NCBI RefSeq assembly: GCF_049723905.1
Contig: NZ_JBJKFD010000001.1
Span: 1,240,001 to 1,304,000 of the forward strand
Direction of reading: 5' to 3'
From: G963665185 sp049723905
Lineage (GTDB): Bacteria > Desulfobacterota > Desulfovibrionia > Desulfovibrionales > Desulfovibrionaceae
DNA: 64,000 nt
Shown: positions 18,968 to 27,982 of the stretch, in pieces
Layout: each line of letters begins with the position of its first letter
Numbering within the stretch: the first letter of the stretch is position 1
Notes under the pieces: generated by a model
What the model was told of the DNA's origin: nothing
Databases searched by the model: none
Seen by the model: the letters and a program-made list of their open reading frames with translations, nothing else
Made by a program: the position numbers and the translations under genes

Positions 18968-20242
18968 ATGGACGAACAGAACCAAGACAACGGTCAACGG
19001 CCCGCGCCCCAAAAGCGCGGGCCGTTTTTGCAGGCAGGCCTTTGGGCCATTCTTATTCTCGCCTTTCTGGGGACGTGTTGGGCCGCGTATTCGCTGCTGT
19101 TCCCCACACAGCCCGAGCAAGCCGCCACCAACCGGACGGCAACGGAAGCGGAGACTTCCGGCGGACAACATGCCCAGTTCGAGGAGTTACCCGCACACGG
19201 GCTGGAGCAAGGCATCCGCACCATAGACCTGACCCTGTTGGAAGCCATTCGCAAAAGCGGTCTGAACGCCACCGTCGTGGACATTGCTTCGGTCGACCGG
19301 CGCAGCCACGGCAATGACGAGTATTTCCATCAGGTGATCCGCATCAACGCTCCTGCCCGGGGCCGGGAAATCATGGATATGCTCAATGCAACATTGAGCG
19401 AGATGGTCCCCCCCGCAGACGTGGTCAATGTGGAAGGCGGCAAATCGCGCATTTTCCTGGACGGCCTGGAAACTCACGAAGTGCTTTTCAGCTCTCCGGA
19501 ATTCAAACTTCCGCCGCGCCCGGCCCTGCCCGAAGGCCCCAAGCTGGCCCTGGTCATCGACGACATGGGGGAAGATCTGCCCCTGGCGCACCGTCTTGCA
19601 GCGCTCAACCGCCCCATAACTTTCGCCATCTGGCCGCGCGCTTCGCATACCAAAGCCACCTGCGATCTGGCGACGAGCAATGGTGTGGAAATCCTCATCC
19701 ACCAGCCCATGGAACCGCTCAGCTATCCCAAGGCCAAACCCGGGCCGGGTGCCGTATTCGCAGACACTCCCGACGCCCAGATGCGACAGATGGTCGAAGA
19801 AAATATCGCCCTTGTGCCCGGTGCCGTCGGCATGAACAACCACATGGGATCACGTTTCACCGAGAGCCGCGAAAAAATGGTTCAGGTTCTTTCCGTTCTC
19901 AAGCGGCATGGCCTGTTTTTTCTGGACAGCGCCACAACTCCGCATTCGGCAGTTCACCAAGCCACCAACCAGGTTGGCATGCCATACCTGCGCCGCCAGG
20001 TGTTTCTGGACAACCTGGCCGAGGTGGGAGCCATCCGGCACCAACTGGAAAAGGCCGAGAAACTCGCTCTTTCCAACGGACAGGCCATAGCCATCGGCCA
20101 TCCTCATCCGGAAACGGTACAGGCCATCGAGGAGTGGCTCCCGAACGTGAACGCCACACTGCAGCTTGTCCGGGTAAGCGATTTGCTGCCCCGCCCCAAG
20201 CAGGCCACTGAAAAATTGGAAGAAAAGAATCTGGACAATTGA
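18968..20242 (+). CDS. yibQ: Divergent polysaccharide deacetylase family protein (YibQ/DUF610)
   Basis: A 424-residue protein with one N-terminal membrane segment (LWAILILAFLGTCWAAYSLL), a linker domain, and a C-terminal divergent NodB-type deacetylase fold starting LALVIDDMGEDL, with IHQPMEP, GMNNHMGSRFT and AIGHPHPETV. It starts nine bases after ctpA. The envC-ctpA-yibQ order recurs in proteobacteria, but the activity of this family is not established; a periplasmic role in cell-wall or division processes is inferred from context. Confidence 0.85.
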   Translation: MDEQNQDNGQRPAPQKRGPFLQAGLWAILILAFLGTCWAAYSLLFPTQPEQAATNRTATEAETSGGQHAQFEELPAHGLEQGIRTIDLTLLEAIRKSGLNATVVDIASVDRRSHGNDEYFHQVIRINAPARGREIMDMLNATLSEMVPPADVVNVEGGKSRIFLDGLETHEVLFSSPEFKLPPRPALPEGPKLALVIDDMGEDLPLAHRLAALNRPITFAIWPRASHTKATCDLATSNGVEILIHQPMEPLSYPKAKPGPGAVFADTPDAQMRQMVEENIALVPGAVGMNNHMGSRFTESREKMVQVLSVLKRHGLFFLDSATTPHSAVHQATNQVGMPYLRRQVFLDNLAEVGAIRHQLEKAEKLALSNGQAIAIGHPHPETVQAIEEWLPNVNATLQLVRVSDLLPRPKQATEKLEEKNLDN

Positions 20243-20283
20243 CAAGGAGCCCCTCTCCCACCAATATGAGCGCGCTGCAAACT

Positions 20284-20304
20284 GCGGGAACTGGGTGTTC
20301 CCGC
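20284..20304 (+). terminator. Stem-loop after yibQ
   Basis: An eight-base perfect stem GCGGGAAC/GTTCCCGC with a five-base loop lies 42 bases after the yibQ stop. No T-run follows, so it may be a weak or Rho-assisted terminator. Confidence 0.4.
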
Positions 20305-20506
20305 GGACACCGCGCCGCGACGCAATGTTCAGGGGGAGCGTTGCGACACGTTCAGGCTGAAGAAATCACCGTACTCCGGTGACACGCAGGCCCAGCGGAA
20401 GGTTCATTCCGCAAACGTATCCTGCACAAATGTGAGGGAACCCACCCTGGCAGCAGGTAACACGGCGCAGACGTATAAACCAGAACAGCAAGGGAAGGAG
20501 TTGACC

Positions 20507-20926
20507 ATGTCCGAACGTACATTTTCCATCATCAAGCCCGATGCCGTTGAACGCAACCTGCAGGGCGCAATCATCAAGATGATTCAGGATTCCGGCCTGA
20601 AAATCGTGGGCATGAAGATGATCCACATGAGCCGCAAACAAGCCGAAGGCTTTTACGCCGTACACAAGGAACGGCCCTTTTTCGGCAGCCTGTGCGACTA
20701 CATGTGCTCCGGTCCGGTCGTCGTTTCTGTGCTGGAAGGCGAAAACGCCATTTCCCGCTACCGTACCCTGATGGGCGCGACCAACCCGGAAAACGCGGAT
20801 GAAGGCACCATTCGCAAGTGTTTCGCCGTAGACATCGAGAAAAACTCGGTCCACGGTTCCGACGCTCCGGAAACTGCCGCAATAGAAATTCCTTATTTTT
20901 TCAGCAACCTGGAACTCGTAGGATAA
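20507..20926 (+). CDS. ndk: Nucleoside diphosphate kinase
   Basis: A 139-residue enzyme that balances nucleoside triphosphates through a phosphohistidine. It has RTFSIIKPDAVERN at the start, the RTLMGATNP nucleotide loop and the active-site histidine in NSVHGSDAPETA. AAGGAG lies six bases before the ATG, which rules out the longer frame from 20432. It is followed four bases later by proC, forming a two-gene unit. Confidence 0.97.
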   Translation: MSERTFSIIKPDAVERNLQGAIIKMIQDSGLKIVGMKMIHMSRKQAEGFYAVHKERPFFGSLCDYMCSGPVVVSVLEGENAISRYRTLMGATNPENADEGTIRKCFAVDIEKNSVHGSDAPETAAIEIPYFFSNLELVG

Positions 20927-20930
20927 CATC

Positions 20931-21734
20931 ATGGCTAACATCGGATTCATCGGCGCGGGCAACATGGGATCGGCAATCATGACCAGACTGGCTGCCGGAT
21001 CGCACAAGCTGGCCGCCTTCGACCTGGACACTGCCAAACTGGACATACTGGCGTCCAAAGGAATTCGTTCCGCAAAGAGTCTCGTGGAGCTGGCCCAGGG
21101 ATCCGACTTCATCGTCCTGGCGGTCAAACCCCAGCATCTCCCCTCGGTAGTGGAGCAGCTCCGGCCCGAGCTCGACGAAAACAAGCGGATCATTTCCATT
21201 GCCGCAGGCATTTCCCTGTCTAGCCTGGCACAATTTGTTGACGATGCATGTCCGGTCATCCGGGTCATGCCCAACACTCCGGCCATGGTCGGCAAGGGCT
21301 GCTCGGCCATCTGCTTCGCCCCTGGCGAAACGCGCATTACCCAGGAAGACAAGGAGACAGTGCAAGGCATCTTCCAGACCGTGGGAACCGTGCACCTTCT
21401 GGCGGAAAAAGACATCGACGCCTTTACCGCCGTTGTGGGATCGGGCCCGGCTTATGTCTTCTACTTTATGGATGCAGCCATCGAAGCCGCAGTACGCCTC
21501 GGCCTGCCGCGGCCCGTGGCCTCGGATATGGTCAAGACCCTGTTTTCCGGTTCCAGCACCCTGGCCGAACAAAGCGAGTTCAGCCCCGTGGAACTGCGGG
21601 AAATGGTTTCCAGCCCTGCCGGAACAACCATTGAAGCCATCATCCATATGGACCGCATGGGTGTGCGTGGAGACTTCATCGACGCCATCAGCGTTTGCTG
21701 CGAACGCAGCAAGGAACTGGGCAAGACCGACTAG
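20931..21734 (+). CDS. proC: Pyrroline-5-carboxylate reductase
   Basis: Last step of proline synthesis, reducing pyrroline-5-carboxylate with NAD(P)H. Visible are the Rossmann motif IGFIGAGNMGSAI, VIRVMPNTPAMVGKG, and the C-terminal signature region FSPVELREMVSSPAGTT. The length of 267 residues is normal. It is cotranscribed with ndk and followed by a strong terminator. Confidence 0.96.
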   Translation: MANIGFIGAGNMGSAIMTRLAAGSHKLAAFDLDTAKLDILASKGIRSAKSLVELAQGSDFIVLAVKPQHLPSVVEQLRPELDENKRIISIAAGISLSSLAQFVDDACPVIRVMPNTPAMVGKGCSAICFAPGETRITQEDKETVQGIFQTVGTVHLLAEKDIDAFTAVVGSGPAYVFYFMDAAIEAAVRLGLPRPVASDMVKTLFSGSSTLAEQSEFSPVELREMVSSPAGTTIEAIIHMDRMGVRGDFIDAISVCCERSKELGKTD

Positions 21735-21777
21735 CAACCGAAAGCCAAACAAAGGGCTTCAGTTGTCCATAGACTGC

Positions 21778-21820
21778 AAAAGTCCTCTGACGGAATCATC
21801 CGTTGGAGGACTTTCTTTTG
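21778..21820 (+). terminator. Terminator after proC
   Basis: A stem of about 16 base pairs (AAAGTCCTC... with ...GAGGACTTT, inner part TGACGGA/TCCGTTG with G-U pairs) ends in CTTTCTTTTG, 43 bases after the proC stop. Confidence 0.85.
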
Positions 21821-21979
21821 CTTCCTTTCTCTCTTGGAAAAAGGACAATTCTTTACAGATACAGTTGGATCGGGATCAACAGCCGGTACAGGTTGAATCG
21901 GCAGCCGGATGTACCCACAACGTTCTTACAACTACCATGTGGAAACACGCTTGGATAAATCGAGATATTCACTTGGGGA

Positions 21980-22095
21980 CAAAAAACAAACCCTCGCCAA
22001 CTGTTTCAAGAGGCGAGGGTTTGAATCTATCGAGGCAACAAAGCATCCGTGCCTTTATCGCCACATGAGGCCGTGCAGGCACGGATGCTTCAAAA
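21980..22095 (-). ncRNA. Candidate small RNA or structured 3' region: two strong hairpins ending in a T-run
   Basis: On the minus strand a 13-base perfect stem (22090-22078 with 22053-22041) is followed by a 12-base perfect stem (22023-22012 with 21998-21987) and then TTTTTT. This is the layout of a short RNA with an intrinsic terminator. It lies 213 bases beyond the stop of the MucR-type gene, so it could be that gene's distant 3' end. No clear promoter was found. Confidence 0.4.
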
Positions 22096-22302
22096 TATGA
22101 AATTACATCCAGAAAAATGGTGCTGCCATTTCTCCCCAAACGAACTGAAACAGGATCTTTGCACATATTTCCGATGCGCAATTCACTTATCCGCCCGAGC
22201 ACATAGGGAGGCCCTTATATCCCCAAGGATGGAAAGGACCGGCATGGCACGGGTGTTGTTTGCAACACCCAAAAGAGACAAAAAAAGGCTTGTGGAAACA
22301 GG

Positions 22303-22704
22303 CTATTTTGCTGCGCTTTTCGCGGCTCTCTTTTCCCAAAGCTTCATGTCTTTCATCTTTTTGCGGCGTTCGCGCTGCAGAGCCTTGCACACCAAAGCGC
22401 TTTTCTTGGCGTAGCCCCACTTTTCACGATACTCTTCAGGAGTAAGGCCGTGTGTTGCCAAATGCTTCTTGGTGAGAATCTTGAAAGCCTTGCCGCACTC
22501 AAGGCAAGTAATGGACTTTTCCTTCAGTGCTTTTTTGGGATCTACAAACGGTACGGATTCTTCAGCTGCAAAAGAAGGTTCACCGATATTTTTTATCCCC
22601 TCGGACAGGCTTTTGACCATGGAGATAATTTCCTCTTCCGCCATATTCCGCACGCTGGCCTGCGCTTTTACGATTTCAAGCGCTTCTTTAAGATAGTCTT
22701 CCAT
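22303..22704 (-). CDS. MucR/Ros-family zinc-finger transcriptional regulator
   Basis: A 133-residue DNA-binding protein. It has the Ros/MucR prokaryotic zinc finger CLECGKAFKILTKKHLATHG with a Cys2-His2 pattern, followed by the family's typical TPEEYREKWG and a basic tail rich in Lys and Arg. AAGGAGT precedes the ATG. In alphaproteobacteria such proteins control surface polysaccharide and motility and repress themselves. The regulated genes here are not evident. Confidence 0.93.
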   Translation of the reverse strand: MEDYLKEALEIVKAQASVRNMAEEEIISMVKSLSEGIKNIGEPSFAAEESVPFVDPKKALKEKSITCLECGKAFKILTKKHLATHGLTPEEYREKWGYAKKSALVCKALQRERRKKMKDMKLWEKRAAKSAAK

Positions 22705-22754
22705 ACGTCATACTCCTTTTTGGAAATACTCCATCGGGCCGGGAGGATTCGTTC

Positions 22755-22771
22755 AACACTTTGAAAGTGTT
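22755..22771. promoter_or_regulatory. 17-base perfect palindrome upstream of the MucR-type gene
   Basis: AACACTTT-G-AAAGTGTT lies about 50 bases before the MucR start codon. It could be an operator for autoregulation. It is followed on the plus strand by a short T-run, so a terminator-like reading is possible though the stem is weak. Confidence 0.3.
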
Positions 22772-23199
22772 TTTATCGAAAGGACTCAAAGCCCAAGTAA
22801 AGGCCAACTAATATACATAAATTCAAAAATCAATGTATTTATGTTATGCCTATTAAACAGCGATGAGTTGAACAACAAATCAAAATACAAGTTTGAAAGT
22901 TAAATCCCCTTCAAGGCCGGATTGCGTTGATACAAAGAATTGTGATTGCGCTGCAGATCATGCAGATCAAACATCCTGAGATGCAACAAGGCCGACACTT
23001 CATTCGAGGACAAAAAGGAATGCGTTTGAAAAACGACACTTTTATGAACCTGTTTGCAAAGCACCGCAGGGGAAACCGACTTCTAGTACGGATGTACCTT
23101 CAAAATTCCCGCCGGAAAAAGGTATAATTATCCCGTCATATATTTCTTGAGGATGACCATCGGTCAGTTCGTTCTCCCAGACAGCACACTATAACGTAT

Positions 23200-23239
23200 T
23201 CGGCCCGCCCAAGCGCCTAAGACGCTCCGAGCGGGCCGA
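23200..23239 (-). terminator. Stem-loop after cbiB
   Basis: Nine-base arms TCGGCCCGC/GCGGGCCGA with a possible inner stem lie 24 bases past the cbiB stop. The T-run is poor, so efficiency is uncertain. Confidence 0.6.
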
Positions 23240-23262
23240 CAATTCATTCAACGCAATGGCTC

Positions 23263-24216
23263 TTAAAATGCAGCATAGCGAATCAGAAAGAAATAAACAT
23301 GCATGAGAAGAAACCCGGCAATTCCGGAAACCATGAGCAAGCGCAGCAAGAGCGACAACGTCTTGTGATCCCACACGCCCTGCTCCGGACCAAGGTGCGG
23401 CTTTTCTACGAATTCGCCATCGTATTTCGTCCTGCCGCCCATGGAGGCGGAACACAGCCATGCAACGGTCGCCATGGGCCAGCCAGCGTTGGGGCTTTTC
23501 ATCTTCGCTGCATCGGCCATGATGGACTCGGCCAGCCCCTTCTTGCCTCTTTTGACGAGCCATGCCCCTCCGGCAAGAAACAACGCGCTCAGACGGGCCG
23601 GTATGTAGGCCAGAATATCATCGCCTTTGGCTCCGGCCCACCCCAGCTGTTCAAAACGTTCATTGCGGTAGCCCCACATGGAGTCCATGGTGGAAACCAT
23701 CTTGTACGTCCACATCAGAGCCGGTCCGCCCAAAAGAAGGAAAAAGGCCGGTGCGATAAAGCCATCGTTGAAATTTTCGCTCAGCGTTTCGGCCAAAGCC
23801 TTGCGCATGTCGTTTTCGTCCATGGCGTCAGTATCCCGGGATACCAGCTGGCCGACGCGGTTTCGCGCTCTTTCCAGGTCGTTTTGGTCCAGAAGATGGG
23901 AAATCTGTTTGCCTTCCTTGAGCAGCTGACCAAGAGCCAGCCCGCTGTAGGCAAAGTACAGAAAAATGGCCCACCCCAGATAGGGAATGTCCACCAGAAA
24001 GTTCACGACGTGGAAGACAACGACCACATTCACCACCAGGCAGAGTATTCCGGCGGCTTTGAGATTTTTCCCCATGAATTTGCGAACGGTCCGTTCTTCC
24101 CAGTCCAGGGCTTTCCCCAAGAGTTGCACGGGATGAAAGATGCGTTGCGGATCGCCAAGCAACAGGTCCAGAACAAGTGCAGCAAGTGGAATGAAAAACA
24201 GAAGTGCGGTGTCCAT
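23263..24216 (-). CDS. cbiB: Adenosylcobinamide-phosphate synthase
   Basis: A 317-residue membrane protein of cobalamin assembly that joins cobyric acid and aminopropanol (phosphate). Family motifs seen: LDLLLGDPQRIFHPVQLLGK at the N-terminus, AETLSENFNDGFIAP, YRNERFEQLGWAGAKGDDI and a hydrophobic C-terminus. The start at 24216 is supported by GAGGT about eight bases upstream and by homology; the longer frame adds an unconvincing leader. It stands alone, away from cbiL at the window start. Confidence 0.93.
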   Translation of the reverse strand: MDTALLFFIPLAALVLDLLLGDPQRIFHPVQLLGKALDWEERTVRKFMGKNLKAAGILCLVVNVVVVFHVVNFLVDIPYLGWAIFLYFAYSGLALGQLLKEGKQISHLLDQNDLERARNRVGQLVSRDTDAMDENDMRKALAETLSENFNDGFIAPAFFLLLGGPALMWTYKMVSTMDSMWGYRNERFEQLGWAGAKGDDILAYIPARLSALFLAGGAWLVKRGKKGLAESIMADAAKMKSPNAGWPMATVAWLCSASMGGRTKYDGEFVEKPHLGPEQGVWDHKTLSLLLRLLMVSGIAGFLLMHVYFFLIRYAAF

Positions 24217-24659
24217 ACGAATGACCTCATTATCTGCATGGTGTAAGGAACGCCCCCACGCCGTACTTTCAGCAAATACTCCAACGAGAAGAGAACAACG
24301 GGAAACGAGGCGTGTGAACATAGGTTAAAAAACATACACCGAAACAAAGTGCAAGAAATCAGATTGATTACAACATCCGATTAATCACTTTATTGTTACA
24401 AAAAAACAGAGTTCAAATGCAGGATTCTGGAGCGAAAAAGTATTTCGGCAAAGAAATTGCCAGCCCTTCACAACGCCATAAAACAAATTAAATAAGAAAT
24501 CCGGGGAGATGGAACCCTCCCCGGAACAATGTGTTTTCCTTAGAATGCCTTGCCCTGCAGCCCAGCATGGTCCTCTGGATATGATGGTTGTTCCCTGTTC
24601 CGCATTATGCGACACGAGAATTTGTTTTTTTTCGGAAGAACGCAGCCCTTGTCCCTTTT
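24217..24659. other. Intergenic region between cbiB and the Hdr cluster end
   Basis: The left half is A/T-rich and probably holds the cbiB promoter. The right half carries the terminator of the Hdr cluster. No ORF with protein-like features was seen. Confidence 0.4.
24501..24524 (-). terminator. Terminator of the Hdr cluster
   Basis: Eight-base perfect stem CCGGGGAG/CTCCCCGG with an eight-base loop, followed on the minus strand by ATTTCTTATTT. It lies about 135 bases after the last cluster gene. Confidence 0.65.
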
Positions 24660-25958
24660 TCAGCTGCCTGCAACTTCCTTGAGGTCGTCCCCCAGATACT
24701 CCCGTTCGTTTTCCCCCAGCATGCCCATGGACAGGCAGATAAGCGTCCACAGATGCACCACCGGAAAATGCGCACCGTAATGTTCGGACAAATCGTGAAT
24801 CTGGGAATGGCAGTTGTGGCATGGAGCAATGCAGTATTGCGCGCCCGTGGCCATAATCTGGTCGTACTTGCGTTTGCCGTAGGCCCGGCGTGCTTCGCTG
24901 TAGCCCGATTGCAGAAAACCGCCGCCTCCGCCGCAGCAATAATTGTTGGAGCGGTTGGGCACCATGTCGATGAAGTTCTCCTCGCCCACCACGCTCTTGA
25001 CCACAAAACGCAGGTCCTCGGCCACCGGATCGCCAAACGACTTGCGGATCAGCTGGCAGGGGTCCTGGACTGTAAACGTCACCTTGAGATCTCTGTTCCA
25101 GTCCGAATTTACAGGGAGTTTTCCCTCGCGAATCCAGCGGGCATACATGCGGATAATGCTTTCAATTTCGAAATCAGCCTTGATGTTGAACTTTTGCAGC
25201 CCGTACCGGACTGCGAACATCTCGTGGCCTCACTCGGTGTTGAGCCAGTATTTGCAGCCCAGCTCGTGCACACACTCCACCTTGTTGCGGACCACCTTTT
25301 CCCAGGCCTTGTCGTCGGCTAAAAACATGCAGTAGTTTTCCGCGGCCCAGCCCCGGTCGCAATAGGTCCAGTCCGCACCTACGGTATGCAAAATCTTCCA
25401 CAGCGGAACCATCTCGTCCGGTTCTGTTACGGGCTCACGCGAGTTCTGGTTCAGGTAATACTCGGCTCCCACCTTATTCACACGCACCAGCATGTCCTTG
25501 AGGCTGGGGTTGTTTTCCCGCACCTCATCGGCCACGTCCTCCACCACGAATTTGAAATCCTCGGCAGAAGCTCCCATGGCGCTGTTTGTCGGCGTGCCAA
25601 GGGCCACGTCGCATGATCCGCGTATGCCTTTGGGACGGTCCTCTCGCGGCCACATGGCCCGTGCTTCGTAAATGATCTGCGGAATGTTGATCTGCATGGG
25701 ACAGGCATAGATGCACCGCTGGCACATGGTGCACATCCACACCCAGGGCGTGGCCGCTATCTCCTCGTCCATCCCCAAAACAGCCATGCGCAGAAATTTG
25801 CGCGGGTCCATGTCCTCCAGCCCGGAAGCCGGACAGCCTGCGGAGCACAGCCCGCAGGTGAGACAATGGTTGAGGTTGCCGCCCTCGGGCAGCAGCTCCA
25901 TGACCTTGTCCCGGAACACGCTCTTGCCATCGGTGATGCGAACGGCTGATTCGCCCAT
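24660..25958 (-). CDS. HdrD/GlpC-like iron-sulfur oxidoreductase, probable selenoprotein (UGA at 25230-25232 read as selenocysteine)
   Basis: Two frames of 242 and 186+3 codons lie in the same phase, separated only by TGA at 25232-25230. Read through, they give a 432-residue HdrD/GlpC-type protein: two [4Fe-4S] motifs (CLTCGLCSAGCP, CTMCQRCIYACP) in the N-terminal 90 residues, then CCG-type regions including NYCCGGGGGF and CHNCHSQ. The TGA falls in E-(TGA)-G-H-E, where DsrK/HmeD/HdrD relatives have Cys in E-C-G-H. A bSECIS-like hairpin follows. The start at 25958 has GGGAGGG five bases upstream. It is the last gene of the Hdr cluster and probably handles a thiol/disulfide or membrane-linked electron step. 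Family knowledge: selenocysteine forms of 'Fe-S oxidoreductase GlpC' are known in deltaproteobacteria. A nonsense mutation is the alternative. Confidence 0.85.
25196..25232 (-). promoter_or_regulatory. Bacterial SECIS-like element downstream of the in-frame UGA
   Basis: After TGA (25232-25230) come 15 bases, then a seven-base-pair stem (25214-25208 with 25202-25196; one G-U pair) capped by GGTAC (25207-25203). The loop begins GGU and starts 22 bases after the UGA, within the spacing known for bacterial SECIS elements. Confidence 0.75.
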
Positions 25959-26069
25959 GATGCCCTCCCTGCCAAGACGCGGCGGTAGTTTAAAGCATCG
26001 ACCGCCCACCAGTTGTGAGCGCAGGCAGTATTGCGGAGGCCGCCACAACGGCAGCCCCCGCGAACCGCG

Positions 26070-27020
26070 CTATACGGTTTCAGTTTCCTTCACGTTCACC
26101 ACGTCGCCACTCTGGTCGTACATCAGGCCGCAGCGCAGGTCGAAGTGACGGTTCACGCTCATGGTGGGGCAGCTGGCATTGAGGGCAACCTGGGCAACAG
26201 TGGAGCCCATGAACGCCTTTTCAGGATCGGATTCCTTGGAATGGTGGGCCATGATGATCAGATCGGCCTTCTTGAGGCGCGAGAGCTTGAGGATTTCCAT
26301 GGACGGCTTGCCTTCCCAGCACTCGAAGCCGCAGTTTTCGATGCCGCGTACCCGTGCGCCGTACATGTCTTCCATCCGCCGCCTGGTCTCGTTAATGGCC
26401 TGTTCAATGGCCGTCTGGGACGGTGTCTGTCCGCTGTTCCAGGTTTCCAGTTCAATTCCGTTGAAGACGGTCAGGTCGGCCTTGTACTGGCGCGCCATCT
26501 GGCCGCCGTAGCTTACGGCGCAATCGGCCTGTTCCGAGAAGTCCGTAGCCACCACGATATTATGGAAGTTGTGTTCGCCGTACGGGGTCTGGCGTGTGAC
26601 CACCATGACCGGGCAGCGGGCCTTCTGACTGACGCGCTCCAGGGTGCTGCCGGCCATGCCCCACATCTTGGACCGCTTTTCCGCGTACTCCTTGGTGTGG
26701 GGGCCCATAATGATGAGGTCCGAGTTCTTCTTGCGGGCCAGCCGCAGAATTTCGGCATGCGGCATGCCGGGAATGACGTCGATTTCGTAGTGTTCCAGCC
26801 CCTTGAGCTTTTCCTTGTAATGGTCCTCAATCTGCGCCTTGATCTTTTCGGCTTCACCCGACGGAATAAGGTGCTCTATGGAACCCCAGCCCTGCGCCAT
26901 GCCACACACATGGACGATATAGAGCTTGGCGTCGAAGCGCTGCGCGAACCCGAAGGCTGCGTCAGCCGCACATTCACAAATTTCCGAAGGCGTTACTGCC
27001 AACACGATGTCCTTAAACAT
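26070..27020 (-). CDS. Tandem universal stress protein (UspA), two domains
   Basis: A 316-residue protein with two Usp folds, about residues 1-150 and 153-300. Each ends in an ATP-binding-type segment: LIIMGPHTKEYAEKRSKMWG...GSTLERV and LIIMAHHSKESDPEKAFMGSTVAQV. AAGGAGGA precedes the ATG. It lies between hdrB (62 bases away) and the selenoprotein gene, on the same strand, so it is probably part of the operon. Usp proteins bind ATP or AMP and may sense energy state; a role in regulating the Hdr complex is inference. Confidence 0.88.
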   Translation of the reverse strand: MFKDIVLAVTPSEICECAADAAFGFAQRFDAKLYIVHVCGMAQGWGSIEHLIPSGEAEKIKAQIEDHYKEKLKGLEHYEIDVIPGMPHAEILRLARKKNSDLIIMGPHTKEYAEKRSKMWGMAGSTLERVSQKARCPVMVVTRQTPYGEHNFHNIVVATDFSEQADCAVSYGGQMARQYKADLTVFNGIELETWNSGQTPSQTAIEQAINETRRRMEDMYGARVRGIENCGFECWEGKPSMEILKLSRLKKADLIIMAHHSKESDPEKAFMGSTVAQVALNASCPTMSVNRHFDLRCGLMYDQSGDVVNVKETETV

Positions 27021-27082
27021 GGCTGTCCTCCTTGGGTTGCAGGACTTGCGGACAATACCGCGGACATATCCTCATCACCCGT

Positions 27083-27982
27083 TTATGCAGGTTCGGTCGC
27101 TGCAGCCGCCGCTCCCGCAAAAAGTATCTCCTCCAAACGCGTGGTCATGGTCAGGTTGGTGCCAAGACGCATGGCCGAAGCGCTCATGCCCATGGCAAGC
27201 CCCATGATCTGGGGCAGGTACAGCACAGGCACCTCCTGCCTGTGTCCTCCCGCCCTGGACGCCTCCCGCTGGTAGGCTTCCAGATTCATCTGGCACATGG
27301 GACAGACAGTGGCGATGACGTCCGCATCTGCCGCCGCATCCAAAATGCGGTTTACAGAAACCAGAGCGGCTTTACGCTTGGTGGCCATAAGCGAGGCCCC
27401 ACAGCACTTCCCGGCCTGGTCCCAATCCAGACTCCGCGCTCCCATGGCCCGAATGATCGGCTCCATGGAGCAGGGACGCTCAGGATCGTCGAACACCGGA
27501 TAAGGCCGCAAAATCTGACATCCGTAGTATGGGGCAATAACCAGGCCTTCCATGGGATGCGATACCGACTGCCGAATGTTGTCCTCGCCAAAGTCGTTCA
27601 GCAGCACATCCAGCAAATGGCGCACCCGTCCGGTAAACTCGTAGTGCATGCCCTCAATATCCAAAATCTCGTCCAGCTGTACGGCCAGTTCCTTGTCGTG
27701 CTGCACTTCCTGGGTAACGCGCAGATGGTTCAGGTAGCAGGCGCTGCATGGCACCAGCACGTCCGCTCCCGGCATCTGCTGCTGGCTGAGCACCAGATTG
27801 CGGGCGGGCAGACTGTAGGAAAGGAGCCTGCTGACCGAATCCACGGCACTGGCCCCACAGCAGGTCCAGTCCTCGATCTCACGCAAATCGCTTCCCAATC
27901 CGGCCATGACCAGACGGGTGGACACATCGAACTCGCTGGCGCTTTCCGTAAGCGAACATCCCGGATAGTAAGCGTACATCAT
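27083..27982 (-). CDS. hdrB: Heterodisulfide reductase subunit B (CCG-domain protein)
   Basis: A 299-residue protein with two CCG domains that hold the noncubane iron-sulfur clusters of HdrB. Seen: PGCSL at the N-terminus, WTCCGASA with PCSACYLN, then YYGCQILRPY, KCCGASLM and CPMCQMNL. ATG codons at 27982 and 27979 are adjacent; the first overlaps the hdrC stop as ATGA. With hdrC and two HdrA proteins it forms the disulfide- or thiol-reacting end of an electron-bifurcating complex. The natural substrate in sulfate reducers is unknown (they lack CoM-S-S-CoB). Confidence 0.93.
   Translation of the reverse strand: MMYAYYPGCSLTESASEFDVSTRLVMAGLGSDLREIEDWTCCGASAVDSVSRLLSYSLPARNLVLSQQQMPGADVLVPCSACYLNHLRVTQEVQHDKELAVQLDEILDIEGMHYEFTGRVRHLLDVLLNDFGEDNIRQSVSHPMEGLVIAPYYGCQILRPYPVFDDPERPCSMEPIIRAMGARSLDWDQAGKCCGASLMATKRKAALVSVNRILDAAADADVIATVCPMCQMNLEAYQREASRAGGHRQEVPVLYLPQIMGLAMGMSASAMRLGTNLTMTTRLEEILFAGAAAAATEPA

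Larger units (their letters stand above)
21735..22302. other. Intergenic region between proC and the MucR-type gene
   Basis: Contents: the proC terminator, the two-hairpin element at 21980-22095, and another hairpin GGGTGTTG/CAACACCC (22251-22270, loop TTTG) close to the end of the MucR gene. ORFs here are short and show no recognisable protein features. Confidence 0.5.
22705..23262. other. Intergenic region upstream of mucR-like gene and downstream of cbiB
   Basis: A/T-rich around 22800-22900, presumably the promoter region of the MucR-type gene. A 66-residue frame at 22927-23127 has no ribosome site and no recognisable features. The right end holds the cbiB stem-loop. Confidence 0.4.

Noticed and set aside
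22927..23127. 66-residue ORF upstream of the MucR-type gene
   Set aside because: TTG start without ribosome site, basic random-looking sequence and no terminator or partner.
25230..26048. Reading the HdrD-like gene as two separate proteins or a pseudogene
   Set aside because: Same phase across the TGA, conserved Cys position, intact domains on both sides and a SECIS-like hairpin favour one selenoprotein.
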